A stretch of 64,000 nt of DNA. Source: CAVUAT01 sp963848045. GTDB lineage: Bacteria > Actinomycetota > Thermoleophilia > Solirubrobacterales > 70-9. Shown one piece after another: positions 32,010 to 39,451 of this stretch (position 1 is the stretch's first letter; every line of letters begins with the position of its first letter). A model generated the notes under the pieces. The model made no database searches. It was not told the origin of the DNA and saw only the letters and a program-made list of their open reading frames with translations. Position numbers and translations under genes: made by a program. The DNA is taken from positions 682,001 to 746,000 of the forward strand of contig CAWKCC010000004.1 in the NCBI GenBank assembly GCA_963848045.1, read 5' to 3'.

Positions 32010-34141
32010 GCGGGGTCGCCGAGGAGGCGGAGGTGGTGGTGGTCGGCGGCGGTCCGGCGGGCAGCGTCGCTGCGGCTCGCCTGGCCGAGCTCGGCCACGA
32101 CGTGCTCGTGGTCGATCAGAGCGGCTTCCCGCGCGAGAAGCCGTGCGGGGACGGCCTCACCCACGCCGCCGTCGACTTTCTGGAGCGGCGCGGGTTCGGC
32201 GAGCTGATCGAGGCCTGCCAGCCGATCGAGGACGTGCGGGTCGTCGTCGGCCACGACCGCGCGGTGGATGGCTGGTACAGGCCCTGGCCCCAGCCGCCCC
32301 GCTACGCCAGGGTCATGCGGCGCTTCGACCTCGACGGGGCCCTGTTCGAGCGCGCCAGGGGCGAGGGGGCGCGCTTCCTGCAGGCCCGGGTGGACGGGCC
32401 CGAGCTCGCGAACGGCGAGGCGACGGGGGTCCGGCTGGCCGGCCAGGGCGCGGGCCACCTCCGGGCCCGCTGCGTGGTCGCCGCCGACGGAGCCACCTCC
32501 CGCATGCGCCGCCAGAGCGGGATCGAGAAGGCGCGGCGCGGCTCGCAGATCTACGCCCTGCGCCTCTACGCCGATTCCGCGCAGGCGCTCGACCCGGTCT
32601 TCGACGTCTACGTGCCGCTGCTCTACGAGGGGGGCCTGCTGGCCGGCTACGGCTGGGTCTTCCCGGTGGACGAGCATCGCGCCAACATCGGGGTCGCCTA
32701 CTACGAGCCGCCTCCCGGCCGCCCGCGGGCGCGGATCCGCGAGGCGCTCGGCGCCTTCATCGCCGAGCTCGAGCAGAAGAGCGCCGGGCGCTTCGGCTCC
32801 TTCAGCAACTCGACCGAGCCGGTCGGGGCGCCGATCTCAACCCAGTTCTCGCCCGGCGCCTGCGAGGCCGGCGGGGTGATCTTCGCCGGCGAGGCGGCTC
32901 GGGCCGCCGACCCGCTGAGCGGTGAGGGGATCTCGTTCGCGATGCAGTCGGGCGAGTTCGCGGCCCAGGAAGCCCACGCGCGCCTGCGGGGCGGCGAGCG
33001 CCTGGGACAGGGCCGCAGGATCGCGCGCCGCTACACCCGCCTCGGCCAGGACCTGACGCTGCCGGCCAGGCTCGCCGCGGGCGCGGCCACCGGGTTGAAG
33101 CTGATGGACCGCCACCACCAGCCGTTCATGCTGCGAGTGCGCAGGGTGACGAGCTTCGCGCCCGACGAGCCGGAGCTGGACGGGCTGCCCGTGCGGGAGG
33201 CGCTGGCCGCTGCGGAGCAGTCGTGCGCCGCTGCTCTCGATCGCGCCAACGATCGCGCGCTCGATGCCCTGCAGACGAGCTTTCCCTTCGCGCTCGAGGT
33301 CCTGCACCGGGAGCTGCGCAGCGATGGGGGGCCGGTTGCAGCGGCAACGGCTCTGGCCGCCGCGCGAGCCACCGGGGCCGAGCTCGACGCGCGGGCGATC
33401 GCCGTCGCCACCGCCGTCGAGCTGCTCAGGCAGGGAGCCCCCTGCCTGTTGCAACTCAGCGCCGAGACGAGCTCGGAGATGGCCCGGCTCAACAACGCGC
33501 TGGCGACGCTGACCGGAAGATTCGCCCTGGCGACCGCTCAGACGAGCGCATGCGAGGCCTCACCGCGGGCGGCTGCGGCGCTCGCCGGTGCGGGCAGGAG
33601 GGTGATCGAGGGCGTCTGGGCCGAGCTCGACGCTCGCGGAGAGCAGGAGCTCCCCGCCGACGGCTGGGCCCCGAGCGAGATCGCCGGCACCGAGGCCATC
33701 GCCGCGGCGGCCCGCTGCGGCGCGCTGGCCGTGGATGCTGAGGAGCAGGCCGAGAACCTCACCGCGGCCGGACGCGAGCTAGGCCTCGCCTGGCAGATCG
33801 GCTCCGAGATCCGCGATCTCACCACGGGTGACGAGCTCGCGGGCAGGCCGCCGGGAGCCGATCTGCTCGCGCGCCGCCCGACGCTTCCGATCGCCTACGC
33901 GATCGATGCGGACGAGCGGCTCCGTGAGCGGCTGCAATCGCGGCTGAACGGAGCCGCTGTTCGAATGATCCTGGCCCAGGTGCGCGATTGCGGAGCCCTT
34001 GAGCGGGCGGCCGAGGATGGCGCGAGGCACGCGCGCGCCGCCGAGCAGCTGATCGACTCGGCGCCGCTGCCGGCGCCCGCGGCGTTCAAGGCGCTGACGG
34101 GCCTCAGCCTCGAGCGGCTCGGCGCCGCGAGCGTCACTTAG
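32006..34141 (+). CDS. Geranylgeranyl-reductase-like flavoprotein fused to a degenerate polyprenyl-synthase domain
   Basis: 711 residues from GTG 32006. Residues 1 to about 385 are a FAD oxidoreductase of the geranylgeranyl-reductase branch: VVGGGPAGSVAAARLAELG, FPREKPCGDGL, the GYGWVFPVDEHRANIGV sheet and FAGEAARAADPLSGEGISFA. Residues about 410-711 repeat the helical prenyl-synthase pattern: a helix that normally carries DDxxD reads LLQLSAETSSE, and the second site reads LGLAWQIGSEIRDL (SEIRD, 600-604) instead of DDxxD. Normal reductases of this family end near residue 400, so the C-terminal 300 residues are an addition. With the preceding gene it could form a lipid-chain-reducing complex on an isoprenoid (inference). 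Confidence 0.8.
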   Translation: MSGVAEEAEVVVVGGGPAGSVAAARLAELGHDVLVVDQSGFPREKPCGDGLTHAAVDFLERRGFGELIEACQPIEDVRVVVGHDRAVDGWYRPWPQPPRYARVMRRFDLDGALFERARGEGARFLQARVDGPELANGEATGVRLAGQGAGHLRARCVVAADGATSRMRRQSGIEKARRGSQIYALRLYADSAQALDPVFDVYVPLLYEGGLLAGYGWVFPVDEHRANIGVAYYEPPPGRPRARIREALGAFIAELEQKSAGRFGSFSNSTEPVGAPISTQFSPGACEAGGVIFAGEAARAADPLSGEGISFAMQSGEFAAQEAHARLRGGERLGQGRRIARRYTRLGQDLTLPARLAAGAATGLKLMDRHHQPFMLRVRRVTSFAPDEPELDGLPVREALAAAEQSCAAALDRANDRALDALQTSFPFALEVLHRELRSDGGPVAAATALAAARATGAELDARAIAVATAVELLRQGAPCLLQLSAETSSEMARLNNALATLTGRFALATAQTSACEASPRAAAALAGAGRRVIEGVWAELDARGEQELPADGWAPSEIAGTEAIAAAARCGALAVDAEEQAENLTAAGRELGLAWQIGSEIRDLTTGDELAGRPPGADLLARRPTLPIAYAIDADERLRERLQSRLNGAAVRMILAQVRDCGALERAAEDGARHARAAEQLIDSAPLPAPAAFKALTGLSLERLGAASVT

Positions 34142-34865
34142 CCGGCTCGCCGCGCCGCCGCCGCTCCAACTCGGCGACGAGCTGCTTGGTGCGCAGCGCG
34201 GCCATCAGCTCGTTGAGTGGCTCTACACCGGCTTCGATCAGCTCGATCGCGCGACCGGCGTCCATCTCGCCGGCCAGGCGCTCCATCAGCACGTCGACCT
34301 CCTCGGAGACGAGGCCCGCGAGCGCGCGCTTGTAGCGCAGCGTGTCGTAGACGGTGAAGCCAATCCGCTCGTCGTAGCCACCGGCGCGAAAGCGGCTGAT
34401 CGCGGCGATGATGCGGACGTCGGACGGCGAGTAGCCGTTCTTGTTGGGGGACAGCACCTCGAGCTCGGCGAGGCGGTCGAGCACCTCCTGGGGCAGCTCG
34501 TAGCGATGACGCACCTCGGCGGCGCTGACGCGCTGCGCCTCCCCCTCCCTCGCGTGCTCGAGCAGCCGGTCACCGAGCTCGATCAGGTTCTGCGCGCGCT
34601 CGGGATCCTCGTCGAGCAGGTCCTTGATCACGCGCAGCGGCATGTAGCGCTCCTCCTGGAGCTGCTTGATGAGGCGGATCCGGTCGACGAACTCCCCTGG
34701 GTAGTAGGCCATGTTGCGCGAGGTCTTGACCGGCTGCGGCAGCAGGCCCTCGCGCAGATAGTGCTTGATCGTCGCCGCCGAGACGCCCGAAGCCTCGGCC
34801 AGCTCGCCCATCCTCAGCATCTGCCCGGCGTCCTCGGGATCCGCCTTGGTCTCCGCCGGCGTCAT
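34134..34865 (-). CDS. MerR-family transcriptional regulator
   Basis: 243 residues, long for MerR. Residues about 15-85 are the winged helix-turn-helix: LRMGELAEASGVSAATIKHYLREGLLPQP and the YYPGEFVDRIRLIKQLQEERYMPLRVIKDLL segment. No metal-binding Cys set is seen, so a metal-sensing role is unlikely; the C-terminal half is helical and may bind an organic effector. ATG 34865 overlaps the stop of the CaiB/BaiF gene, making it the last gene of the five-gene acyl-CoA operon and its likely local regulator. Its 3' end overlaps the flavoprotein gene by eight bases, convergent. Confidence 0.9.
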   Translation of the reverse strand: MTPAETKADPEDAGQMLRMGELAEASGVSAATIKHYLREGLLPQPVKTSRNMAYYPGEFVDRIRLIKQLQEERYMPLRVIKDLLDEDPERAQNLIELGDRLLEHAREGEAQRVSAAEVRHRYELPQEVLDRLAELEVLSPNKNGYSPSDVRIIAAISRFRAGGYDERIGFTVYDTLRYKRALAGLVSEEVDVLMERLAGEMDAGRAIELIEAGVEPLNELMAALRTKQLVAELERRRRGEPAK

Positions 34866-36100
34866 GCGCGAAACATCTCCGCCTGCTGCTGGGAGTCCAT
34901 CCCCTTGGCGGCGCCCGATTCGACCAGCGCCGCGATCTGCGGCTCGGAGAGGCCGGCCTCGGCCAGGACCTCGGCGGTGTGCTCGCCCAGCGCGGGCGCG
35001 GGGCGGTGCACGCCGCCGGGAGTTCGGGACAGCTTCACGGGAACGCCGAGCTGGCGCACCTCGCCGAGCTCCGGCTGCTCGTATGAGACGACCATCTCGC
35101 GACGCTTCACCTGCTCTGAATCCAGGACCTGGTCGAGATCGAGAATCGGCTCTATGCAGCAGTCGTGCTCGTCGTTGAAGGCCCGCCACTCATCGCGGGT
35201 GCGCTGCTTGAAGATCTCTTCGGCGTGCCGGTGGGCGTCGGAGCCGGGAGGGTCGAACTGGTGGGCGACCAGGTCCTCGCGACCGACGCCGGCACACCAG
35301 GATGCCCAGAACTTCTGCTCCAGAGCGCCGCAGCTGACCCAGCCGTCCTTGGCTTCGTAGGGCCGGTAGCAGATCAGGCGTCCCGCCAGAGGCAGATCGC
35401 CACGCTCGGGAAGGACGCCGTCGCAGAGGTACTGGGCGGCGACCATCGCCAGCCAGCTCAACGAGCCATCGGTCATGGCGACGTCGACGACCTGGCCCTG
35501 CCCGGAGCGACGGGCCTCGTTCAGCGCCGCGAGGATGCCGACGGCGGCCATCAGCGCGCCGCCGCCGAGGTCGGCGATCTGCCCGGCGGCCTGGATCGGG
35601 GGGCCTTCCCGCTCACCGGTGAGGCCGAGCAGGCCGTTGAGGCCGAGGTAGTTCTGGTCATGGCCGGCGCGGTCCCGGTTGGGGCCGTCCTGTCCGTAAC
35701 CCGTGATCGGGCAGTAGACGAGCGCGGGGTTCGCCGTGCGCAACTCCTCGTAGCCGACGCCGAGGCGGTCGAGCACGCCCGGACGAAAGCTCTCGACCAG
35801 CACATCCGCGTTCTGCGCGAGTTCGAGCAGCGCCGCCCTCCCCTGCTCCTGCTTGAGGTCGAGGCGGATCGAGCGCTTGTTGCGGTTCAAGGACAGGTAC
35901 AGCGAGGATCGGGTGCCCAGAGGCGTCTGCTCCTCGTCCCCGTAGAAGGGAGGAGCCCAGCGCACGTAGTCGCCGGCGCCGGTGTCCTCGACCTTGATCA
36001 CGTCGGCCCCGAGGTCGCCGAGCAGCAGCGTGCAGAAGCCGCCGGGGAGCAGCCGGGTCAGGTCGAGGATGCGGACGTCTGAGAGAGGGAGGTCCGGCAT
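34862..36100 (-). CDS. CaiB/BaiF family CoA transferase or alpha-methylacyl-CoA racemase
   Basis: 412 residues, the normal family size. Start ATG 36100 opens MPDLPLSDVRILDLTRLLPGGF, the characteristic N-terminus. GADVIKVED, KRSIRLDLK, ADVLVESFRPGVLDRLGVGYE and VYCPITGYGQDGP are conserved. RAGHDQNYLGLNG matches the active-site block of alpha-methylacyl-CoA racemase (MCR has GHDINYLALSG), so a racemase-like activity is as likely as CoA transfer. It sits third-to-last in an operon with an enoyl-CoA hydratase, a carboxyltransferase and BKACE, four bases after BKACE, and overlaps the MerR gene. Confidence 0.88.
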   Translation of the reverse strand: MPDLPLSDVRILDLTRLLPGGFCTLLLGDLGADVIKVEDTGAGDYVRWAPPFYGDEEQTPLGTRSSLYLSLNRNKRSIRLDLKQEQGRAALLELAQNADVLVESFRPGVLDRLGVGYEELRTANPALVYCPITGYGQDGPNRDRAGHDQNYLGLNGLLGLTGEREGPPIQAAGQIADLGGGALMAAVGILAALNEARRSGQGQVVDVAMTDGSLSWLAMVAAQYLCDGVLPERGDLPLAGRLICYRPYEAKDGWVSCGALEQKFWASWCAGVGREDLVAHQFDPPGSDAHRHAEEIFKQRTRDEWRAFNDEHDCCIEPILDLDQVLDSEQVKRREMVVSYEQPELGEVRQLGVPVKLSRTPGGVHRPAPALGEHTAEVLAEAGLSEPQIAALVESGAAKGMDSQQQAEMFRA

Positions 36101-36104
36101 CGGC

Positions 36105-36998
36105 CTAGGCTCTGGCCGGCTCCCGCTTGCCGATCCCCAGCATCTCCCGGGCCTCGGCAACGCTCGCCGCGCGACGGCCGATGTCCTCGGCCATCTGGCG
36201 AGCCTTCCCGATCAGCTCGCCGTTCGACTTCGCCATCTCGCCGTTCGGCAGATAAAGGTTGTCCTCGAGGCCGGCGCGGACGTTGCCGCCCAGGTTGAGC
36301 GACGCCGCCAGCAGCTTCCACTGGTCTCGCGAGACGCCGATCACCTGCCAGTTGTTGGGGCCCTCGGGGCCACCGGGGATCTGCTCGGACATGAAGGCGA
36401 CGTTCCTGGGCACCGGGCGGATGCCGCCGGTCACCCCCATCACCAGCGAGATCTGAAGCGGAGGCTCGAGCGTGCCCATGTCGAGGAAGGGGTCGAGGTT
36501 GGCGACGTGGCCGGCGTCGAAGCACTCGTGCTCGGGCTGGATCCCGATCTCGAGCATCTCGGCCATCAGCTGCCCTATCTCGTCGAAGCTGTTCTCGAAC
36601 ACGGCCTTGAAGACGAAGTCCTTGCGTCGCCGCGAGTACTTCGCGTAGTTCATGCTGCTCATGTTGAGCGCGGCGACATCGGGCTTCAGCGCCCGCAGGT
36701 AGGCGAGGCGCTTCTCCAAGGGCACGCCGATCGCGCCGGTCGAGTAGTTGATGATCACGTCATCGACCTCGGCGCGGATCGCCTCGGTGATCGCCTGGAA
36801 GTCCTCGATCTCATACGACGGCACGCCCTCGGGGGTGCGGGCGTGGATGTGGATCTGGGAGGCGCCCTCGTCGACCGCGCGGCGCGCCTCCGCCGCGTAC
36901 TCGCCGGGCGTGTAGGGGATCGCCGGGCACTGCTCGCGGTTCGCTATCGCTCCCGAGATCGAGTTGCTGATGATCACCGGATCCTCGAAGCGGCTCAT
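36105..36998 (-). CDS. BKACE-family beta-keto acid cleavage enzyme (DUF849)
   Basis: 297 residues. BKACE enzymes use zinc to condense a beta-keto acid with acetyl-CoA, releasing acetoacetate and a CoA ester. The zinc His-x-His is His50/His52 in IHIHARTPEG, and the third ligand region GLEDNLYLPNG is present, as are ECFDAGHV and the glycine-rich GGN. Substrate specificity in this family is set by pocket residues I cannot assign. It is bracketed by acyl-CoA carboxyltransferase and CaiB/BaiF genes with overlapping or near-overlapping ends, so it acts in one catabolic pathway with them. Confidence 0.93.
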   Translation of the reverse strand: MSRFEDPVIISNSISGAIANREQCPAIPYTPGEYAAEARRAVDEGASQIHIHARTPEGVPSYEIEDFQAITEAIRAEVDDVIINYSTGAIGVPLEKRLAYLRALKPDVAALNMSSMNYAKYSRRRKDFVFKAVFENSFDEIGQLMAEMLEIGIQPEHECFDAGHVANLDPFLDMGTLEPPLQISLVMGVTGGIRPVPRNVAFMSEQIPGGPEGPNNWQVIGVSRDQWKLLAASLNLGGNVRAGLEDNLYLPNGEMAKSNGELIGKARQMAEDIGRRAASVAEAREMLGIGKREPARA

Positions 36999-38593
36999 AC
37001 CGGCATCACCCCGTGCTTCTTCCAGGGGCGCGCGATGCGCTTCGCCTGCGCCATGCCCAGCCCCCGGATCACGGCCCGGCGCGTCTCGCGAGGGTCGATG
37101 ATGTCGTCGATCATCGCGTTGCCCGCGGGGATGTACGGGTCGATCTGCTCACGCACCGCCTCGAGCATCTTCTGTCGCGTCGCGTCGGGGTCCTCGGAGG
37201 CCTCGATTGCCGACCTTCCGATGATGTTGACCGCGCCCTCGGCGCCCATCACCGAGATCTCGGCCGAGGGCCAGGCGACGATCAGGTCGGGCTCATAGGC
37301 CCTGCCGTTCATCACGTAGTAGCCGGCCCCGTAGGCCTTGCGCACGATCACGGTCACCTTGGGGACCGTGGCGCGCGAGACGGCGTAGAGCATCTTCGCG
37401 CCGTGGCGGATGATCCCCGCGTGCTCGACCTTCGACCCGACCATGAAGCCGGGGACGTCCTGAAGGAAGAGCAGCGGGATGCCGAAGGCATCGCAGAGGT
37501 TGACGAATCGCGCGGCCTTGTCGGCGGAGTCGTTCTCGAGGATGCCTCCCAGCTGCTTGGGCTGGCTGGCGACGATCCCGCAGGGCCGGCCCCCGAAGCG
37601 GGCCAGGCAGGTGATGATGGTCCTCCCGAACTTCGGCTTGATGTCGAAGATCTCGCCGTCGTCGACGATCTCCCCGATCACGTCGTACATGTCATAGGGG
37701 TGGCGGGGAGACTCCGGCACGATCTCGAGCAGCTTCTCCGAGGCGCGGTCCTCGGGGTCATCCGTCTCCCGGAGGGGCGGCGGCTGCTCGCAGTTGGACG
37801 GGAAGAAGGAGAGGTAGGCCTTGACCGCTGCGATGCACTCCTGATCGTCCGCGACCTCGAGGTCGCCCACCCCCGACTTGCGGCAGTGGACCCTGGCGCC
37901 GCCCAGCTCCTCCATCGAGATGTCCTCCCCCGTCACGGCCTTGGTCAGGTGGGGACCCGCCAGCGCCATCGCTCCCTGGCCCGAGACCATCGGCACGAAG
38001 TCGGCGAGTGCCGGGATGTAGGCGGTGCCCGCGGCGCAGGGACCCATCATCGCCGCGACCATCGGGATCACGCCCGACATCACGACCTCCTCCTGGAACA
38101 GGTGCCCGGAGCCGGCGAACAGCGATCCGGCCGCCTCCTGGATGCGGGCGCCGGCGGAGTCGAGCAGCCAGATGAAGGGCATCCGCTTGGTCAACGCCAT
38201 CTCGCGCAGGCGCGTCACCTTGAGCTCGCCCGTCATCCCCATGGAGCCGGCCATCACGGTGAAGTCATAGGCGGCGATGCAGCAGGCCTTGCCCTCGACG
38301 TCGCCCCAGCCGGTGATCACGCCGTCGGCCGGAGCCTCCTTGCCGGCCATCGCGCCCTGGGAGAAGTGGGGCCGGCCGTGGATGCCCATCTCGACGAAGC
38401 TGCCCTCGTCGCAGAGCAGGTCGATCCTCTCCCGCGCGGTCAGCTTTCCGCGCTCGTGCTGGCGCTCGATCTTCTCCTCGCCGCCGCCCAGCTTGGCCGC
38501 CGCGCGGCGGCGGTGCAGCTCCTCGGTCTTCTGCCTGAGGCCGTCGCCGGTCGGCTCGGTCGTGGTGGGTCGCTCGGTCCTCTCGTCAGCCAT
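36995..38593 (-). CDS. Acyl-CoA carboxylase carboxyltransferase (beta) subunit
   Basis: 532 residues. It transfers CO2 from biotin to an acyl-CoA. The N-terminal acyl-CoA-binding half contains KLTARERIDLLCDEGSF and SGGARI-type residues in LLDSAGARIQE; the C-terminal carboxybiotin half has FGGRPCGIVASQP, FLQDVPGFMVG and RKAYGAGYYVMNGRAYEPD. Start ATG 38593 overlaps the upstream enoyl-CoA hydratase stop. Biotin carboxylase and carrier are not in this operon; a free-standing carrier lies at 55676 and biotin synthesis at 60597. Substrate could be propionyl-, methylcrotonyl- or geranyl-CoA type; the sequence alone does not decide. Confidence 0.93.
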   Translation of the reverse strand: MADERTERPTTTEPTGDGLRQKTEELHRRRAAAKLGGGEEKIERQHERGKLTARERIDLLCDEGSFVEMGIHGRPHFSQGAMAGKEAPADGVITGWGDVEGKACCIAAYDFTVMAGSMGMTGELKVTRLREMALTKRMPFIWLLDSAGARIQEAAGSLFAGSGHLFQEEVVMSGVIPMVAAMMGPCAAGTAYIPALADFVPMVSGQGAMALAGPHLTKAVTGEDISMEELGGARVHCRKSGVGDLEVADDQECIAAVKAYLSFFPSNCEQPPPLRETDDPEDRASEKLLEIVPESPRHPYDMYDVIGEIVDDGEIFDIKPKFGRTIITCLARFGGRPCGIVASQPKQLGGILENDSADKAARFVNLCDAFGIPLLFLQDVPGFMVGSKVEHAGIIRHGAKMLYAVSRATVPKVTVIVRKAYGAGYYVMNGRAYEPDLIVAWPSAEISVMGAEGAVNIIGRSAIEASEDPDATRQKMLEAVREQIDPYIPAGNAMIDDIIDPRETRRAVIRGLGMAQAKRIARPWKKHGVMPV

Positions 38594-39387
38594 CAGCGTC
38601 CCTTCCATTCGGGGTCGCGCTTCTCGAAGAAGGCCTTGACGCCCTCCTGGATGTCATCGGTCGAGAACGTCAGCGAGAGCTGGGAGCGCAGGAACTCGAG
38701 CGCGTCGTCGAGCGCCATGTCCTGCTGGCGGTACATCGCGTCGTGGCCGAGGCGCATCAGGACCGGGCTCTTGGAGGCGAGCTTGGCCGCCCAGTCGTCG
38801 ACCGCGGCCTCGAACTCGCCGGCCGGGACGACCTTGTTGGCAAGGCCGTAGGTGACCGCCTCGGTAGCCGGGATCTGCTCGCCGAGAAGCATCATCTCGT
38901 TGACCTTCTTGCGAGGCACGTTGCGATAGATGATCGACATGATCATGTAGGGGAAAGCGCCGACGTTGATCTCGGGGGTGGCGAAGCGGGCGCCTTCCCT
39001 GGCGATGACGAGATCGCAGGAGAGGGCGAGGCCCATGCCCCCGGCCAGGACGTGGCCGTTGGCGGCGCACAGGGAGGGCTTGCCCAGGCGGGGCATCAGC
39101 CTGAAGAACTCGAGGAAGAGGTCGGAGGCGAAGTGCTTTTCGACCAGGGCCGCGTCGGCCGCGAAGCCGCCGAGATCCGCGCCCGCGCAGAACACCTTCT
39201 CCCCGGCGCCGGTCAGCACCACGGCCCTGACCGCGTCGTCGTCGCGGGCCGAGCGGACGGCATCGACGAGGCGGCCCAGCAGCGCCGCGTTCAGCGCGTT
39301 GCGTTGGTCTGGGCGGTTGAGGGTGATGCGCGCAACGCCGTCGGAGACCTCATAGAGCAGCTCCTTCTCGGCGGCGGCGTCGCTCAT
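38593..39387 (-). CDS. Enoyl-CoA hydratase/isomerase family
   Basis: 264 residues. Crotonase-fold signature: ITLNRPDQRNALNAAL, the oxyanion-hole segments VFCAGADLGGFA and ANGHVLAGGMGLALSCDL, and a C-terminal helix with FFEKRDPEWKGR. The Glu pair of classical hydratases is only partly evident, so a hydratase, isomerase or hydrolase is possible. It is the first gene of the five-gene minus operon. TAAGGT lies eight bases before its ATG (leaderless type), and the motif shared with the acyl-CoA dehydrogenase promoter sits 18 bases farther upstream. Confidence 0.92.
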   Translation of the reverse strand: MSDAAAEKELLYEVSDGVARITLNRPDQRNALNAALLGRLVDAVRSARDDDAVRAVVLTGAGEKVFCAGADLGGFAADAALVEKHFASDLFLEFFRLMPRLGKPSLCAANGHVLAGGMGLALSCDLVIAREGARFATPEINVGAFPYMIMSIIYRNVPRKKVNEMMLLGEQIPATEAVTYGLANKVVPAGEFEAAVDDWAAKLASKSPVLMRLGHDAMYRQQDMALDDALEFLRSQLSLTFSTDDIQEGVKAFFEKRDPEWKGR

Positions 39388-39395
39388 CCGCGCGC

Positions 39396-39401
39396 ACCTT
39401 A
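39396..39401 (-). promoter_or_regulatory. Leaderless -10 element of the acyl-CoA operon
   Basis: TAAGGT on the minus strand ends eight bases before ATG 39387 of the enoyl-CoA hydratase; no ribosome-binding site intervenes. Confidence 0.45.
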
Positions 39402-39418
39402 CGCGATTTCGCCCCCGC

Positions 39419-39439
39419 TGGGAAGTGAGAGGTTCTACT
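39419..39439. promoter_or_regulatory. Candidate operator, site 1 of a shared regulon
   Basis: This 21-base stretch matches 18 of 21 positions with 42833-42853 (minus-strand consensus AGTAGWACCTCTYACTTC plus YCA). It lies just upstream of the -10 of the enoyl-CoA hydratase operon. Site 1 also forms an inverted repeat, GGAAGT-N10-ACTTCC at 39421-39442. The MerR protein of the operon is the nearest candidate regulator. Confidence 0.5.
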
Positions 39440-39451
39440 TCCTACACGGTG

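Noticed and set aside
31245..34865. A ComQ-like prenylated-peptide system (prenyl synthase plus peptide and regulator)
   Set aside because: No small precursor peptide or histidine kinase is present, and both prenyl-synthase-like domains lack catalytic Asp motifs.
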